Assembly (NCBI GenBank): GCA_910589265.1
Contig: CAJUTQ010000012.1
Span: 1 to 64,000, forward strand
Direction: 5' to 3'
DNA length: 64,000 bases
Source: an uncultured Lachnospiraceae bacterium
GTDB lineage: Bacteria; Bacillota; Clostridia; Lachnospirales; Lachnospiraceae
A program made the translations under genes and the position numbers. The notes beneath the pieces were generated by a model. The model did not search any database. It was not told the DNA's origin and worked only from the letters and a program-made list of their open reading frames with translations. The stretch's first letter is position 1, and the number at the start of each line of letters is the position of its first letter. Positions 62,919-64,000 of this stretch are shown piece after piece.

Positions 62919-63228
62919 ATTCGTTAGAGGAACACTTCATAAGAAATGAAGAAGAATATACGTGGGAAAAGAAAGGTATTGTTTACTAAAAATAATTTTT
63001 GGAAAATATACCTTAAACTACAAAAGAAACTTAGATTAAAATTGCAAAAGGATAGGAAGACTATAAAGGCAAAAGTGCTTTTATAGTAAGACACAAAGGA
63101 AAAATCCTAAAAGTACAAAAGATAATAGTAAATAAGGACAGAAAATGAGGTAAGTCCAATGTATAAAGTAAAAGGAATAAAAAGATAAGAGAGAGTAGAC
63201 AATCAATGAGTCACTCTCTTTTTTTTTG
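62919..63228 (+). ncRNA. Orphan transcription unit, possible small RNA or leader
   Basis: Predicted to start just after the consensus promoter at 62907 and to end at a terminator (AAGAGAGAGT/ACTCTCTT plus T9, 63187-63228), 40 nt before the NUDIX gene. Inside it is an 11-bp hairpin CTATAAAGGCA/TGCTTTTATAG (63061-63086). A 46-codon very basic ORF (62946-63086, KKNIRGKRKVLFTKNNFWK) is present but its ribosome site is 13 nt away. Either an sRNA, a basic peptide, or an attenuated leader of the NUDIX gene. Confidence 0.5.
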
Positions 63229-63268
63229 AATAAAGGATGATGAAAAGAAAAGGGCATAGGAGGAGAAG

Positions 63269-63811
63269 ATGGGAGAGAATAAAAAATTTCAGCGTATTGG
63301 AAGAAGAATGGTAGGAAAAGGGCATGTTTATCAATTATATGAGGATGAACTAATTTTACCAGACAAACGAAAAGTGTATTATGATCATGTAGAGCATATG
63401 GGGGCAGCAGCTGTTCTTCCAGTATTGGAGGATGGGAGAGTTATTTTAGTAAGTCAATATAGAAACTCTATAGAGAGAATGACATTAGAAATACCTGCTG
63501 GGGGTCTTTCCTATATTGGAGAGCCAACGGACAAGGCAGCTCTTAGGGAATTGGAAGAAGAGACTGGATACCGGGGGGATAAGGCGGAGCTATTGTTAAA
63601 ATTTTGTTCTGCCCCTGCATTTTGCAACGAAAAAATAGATATTTATCTTGTAAGACATTTAAGAAAAGTAGAACAAAAATTAGATGAAGATGAATTTATT
63701 GATGTGGTCATTGAAACAGTGGAAAATTTAATTAAAAAAATTTATATGGGAGAGATAGAGGATTCCAAAACAATGGCCGCCTTGTTTGCCTATGCCTATA
63801 AGTTTTGTTAG
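63269..63811 (+). CDS. nudF: NUDIX hydrolase, ADP-ribose pyrophosphatase type
   Basis: 180 aa. The Nudix box is GGLSYIGEPTDKAALRELEE followed by ETGY, with the substrate strand ERMTLEIPAGG and PAFCNEKIDIYLVRHL typical of ADP-ribose pyrophosphatases. It splits ADP-ribose into AMP and ribose 5-phosphate. AGGAGGAG precedes the ATG. In Bacillus the nudF gene stands beside spoIIM, as here. Confidence 0.9.
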   Translation: MGENKKFQRIGRRMVGKGHVYQLYEDELILPDKRKVYYDHVEHMGAAAVLPVLEDGRVILVSQYRNSIERMTLEIPAGGLSYIGEPTDKAALRELEEETGYRGDKAELLLKFCSAPAFCNEKIDIYLVRHLRKVEQKLDEDEFIDVVIETVENLIKKIYMGEIEDSKTMAALFAYAYKFC

Positions 63812-63869
63812 CATGGACGTCTGTCTTTGTACATATATATATTAAGAAGAGTCAAAGACGAGGTGTTTT

Positions 63870-64000
63870 TTGAAAGTGATTCCATTTGGCAAGGAGACAT
63901 CTTTAAGCCGTAGATGGCTCCTTATTTTTCTTGCAGGGTTCTGCTTGGGAATTTTTTTTATGAATTTTGCTGGACTGGGCTCTGTATCAAAAGTAGGGTT
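63870..64000 (+). CDS. spoIIM: Stage II sporulation protein M, N-terminal part
   Basis: TTG start at 63870 after GAGGTG; the visible part reads KVIPFGKETSLSRRWLLIFL, AGFCLGIFFMNFAGLGSV and runs off the right edge. The membrane helix and the position after nudF point to SpoIIM, which acts in engulfment during sporulation. Named from context and a short piece only. Confidence 0.6.
   Translation, partial: MKVIPFGKETSLSRRWLLIFLAGFCLGIFFMNFAGLGSVSKVG

Noticed and set aside
1..64000. CRISPR array, rRNA or tRNA genes
   Set aside because: No regularly spaced repeats, no rRNA signature and no cloverleaf with TTCGA loop were found on either strand.

Overview
The window comes from a low-GC, spore-forming Firmicute, most likely a gut Lachnospiraceae/Clostridia member. 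Reasons: A+T-rich DNA with strong AGGAGG-type ribosome sites and frequent TTG starts; a group B [FeFe] hydrogenase; a BglG/LicT-controlled PTS; and at the right end an ADP-ribose pyrophosphatase (nudF-like) gene directly before a spoIIM-like gene, an order known from spore formers. No rRNA, tRNA or CRISPR array was recognised.

Layout. 1-2.9 kb: partial ECF sigma gene, broken IS3 transposase, NTF2-like gene, nonsense-broken methyltransferase, a 48-aa gene. 3.3-20.7 kb: a large ter (tellurium/chemical-stress) locus. On the plus strand it has a TRSP-type phosphoribosyltransferase, a StiP-like protein, a YceG-module/trypsin-like protease fusion, a rhomboid protease, a YceG protein, TelA, four TerD/TerA-family proteins, a Ca-type P-ATPase and a HAD phosphatase. 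On the minus strand it has a C-C-bond lyase, and a group with a VWA protein, an AIM24 protein and a TerD with a long N-terminal extension. In the known ter model the TerD/VWA/TelA proteins form a membrane-linked calcium-dependent complex and the lyase/PRTase/HAD enzymes make a nucleoside-like metabolite; that role here is inference.

20.7-28.1 kb: decayed mobile and regulatory genes interleaved with intact GNATs, a methyltransferase and a DUF6440 gene. 28.1-43.2 kb: an accessory island bounded by two inverted, related TnpV modules, each followed by a PadR regulator with a different membrane-protein cargo. Between them lies a type I restriction-modification operon (HTH, hsdM, hsdS with an ELTA repeat linker, a broken second hsdS, a broken HEPN-like gene, hsdR), a broken DUF3800 gene, an IS4 wreck, a group II intron tail and a relaxase tail. 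43.3-46.7 kb: more decay (BlaI, WYL regulator, fragments of an unknown protein family) plus a GNAT and one intact hypothetical gene.

46.9-64 kb: mostly ordinary chromosome. It has a LicT-EIIA-EIIBC PTS operon with a clear RAT/terminator switch, a CPBP protease, a GNAT, the hydrogenase, YccF, a DUF3298 lipoprotein, a phasin-like protein, a MacB-type ABC system with an exported partner, an MBOAT/SGNH acyl-transfer pair, a LUD protein, an orphan transcription unit with a perfect consensus promoter, NUDIX and the start of spoIIM.

The most notable signals are the YceG-protease fusion inside the ter locus, the two-copy structured element at 2993 and 50184, the orphan promoter-terminator unit at 62884-63228, the hsdS linker repeat beside dead hsdS and HEPN genes, and the paired TnpV-PadR modules.
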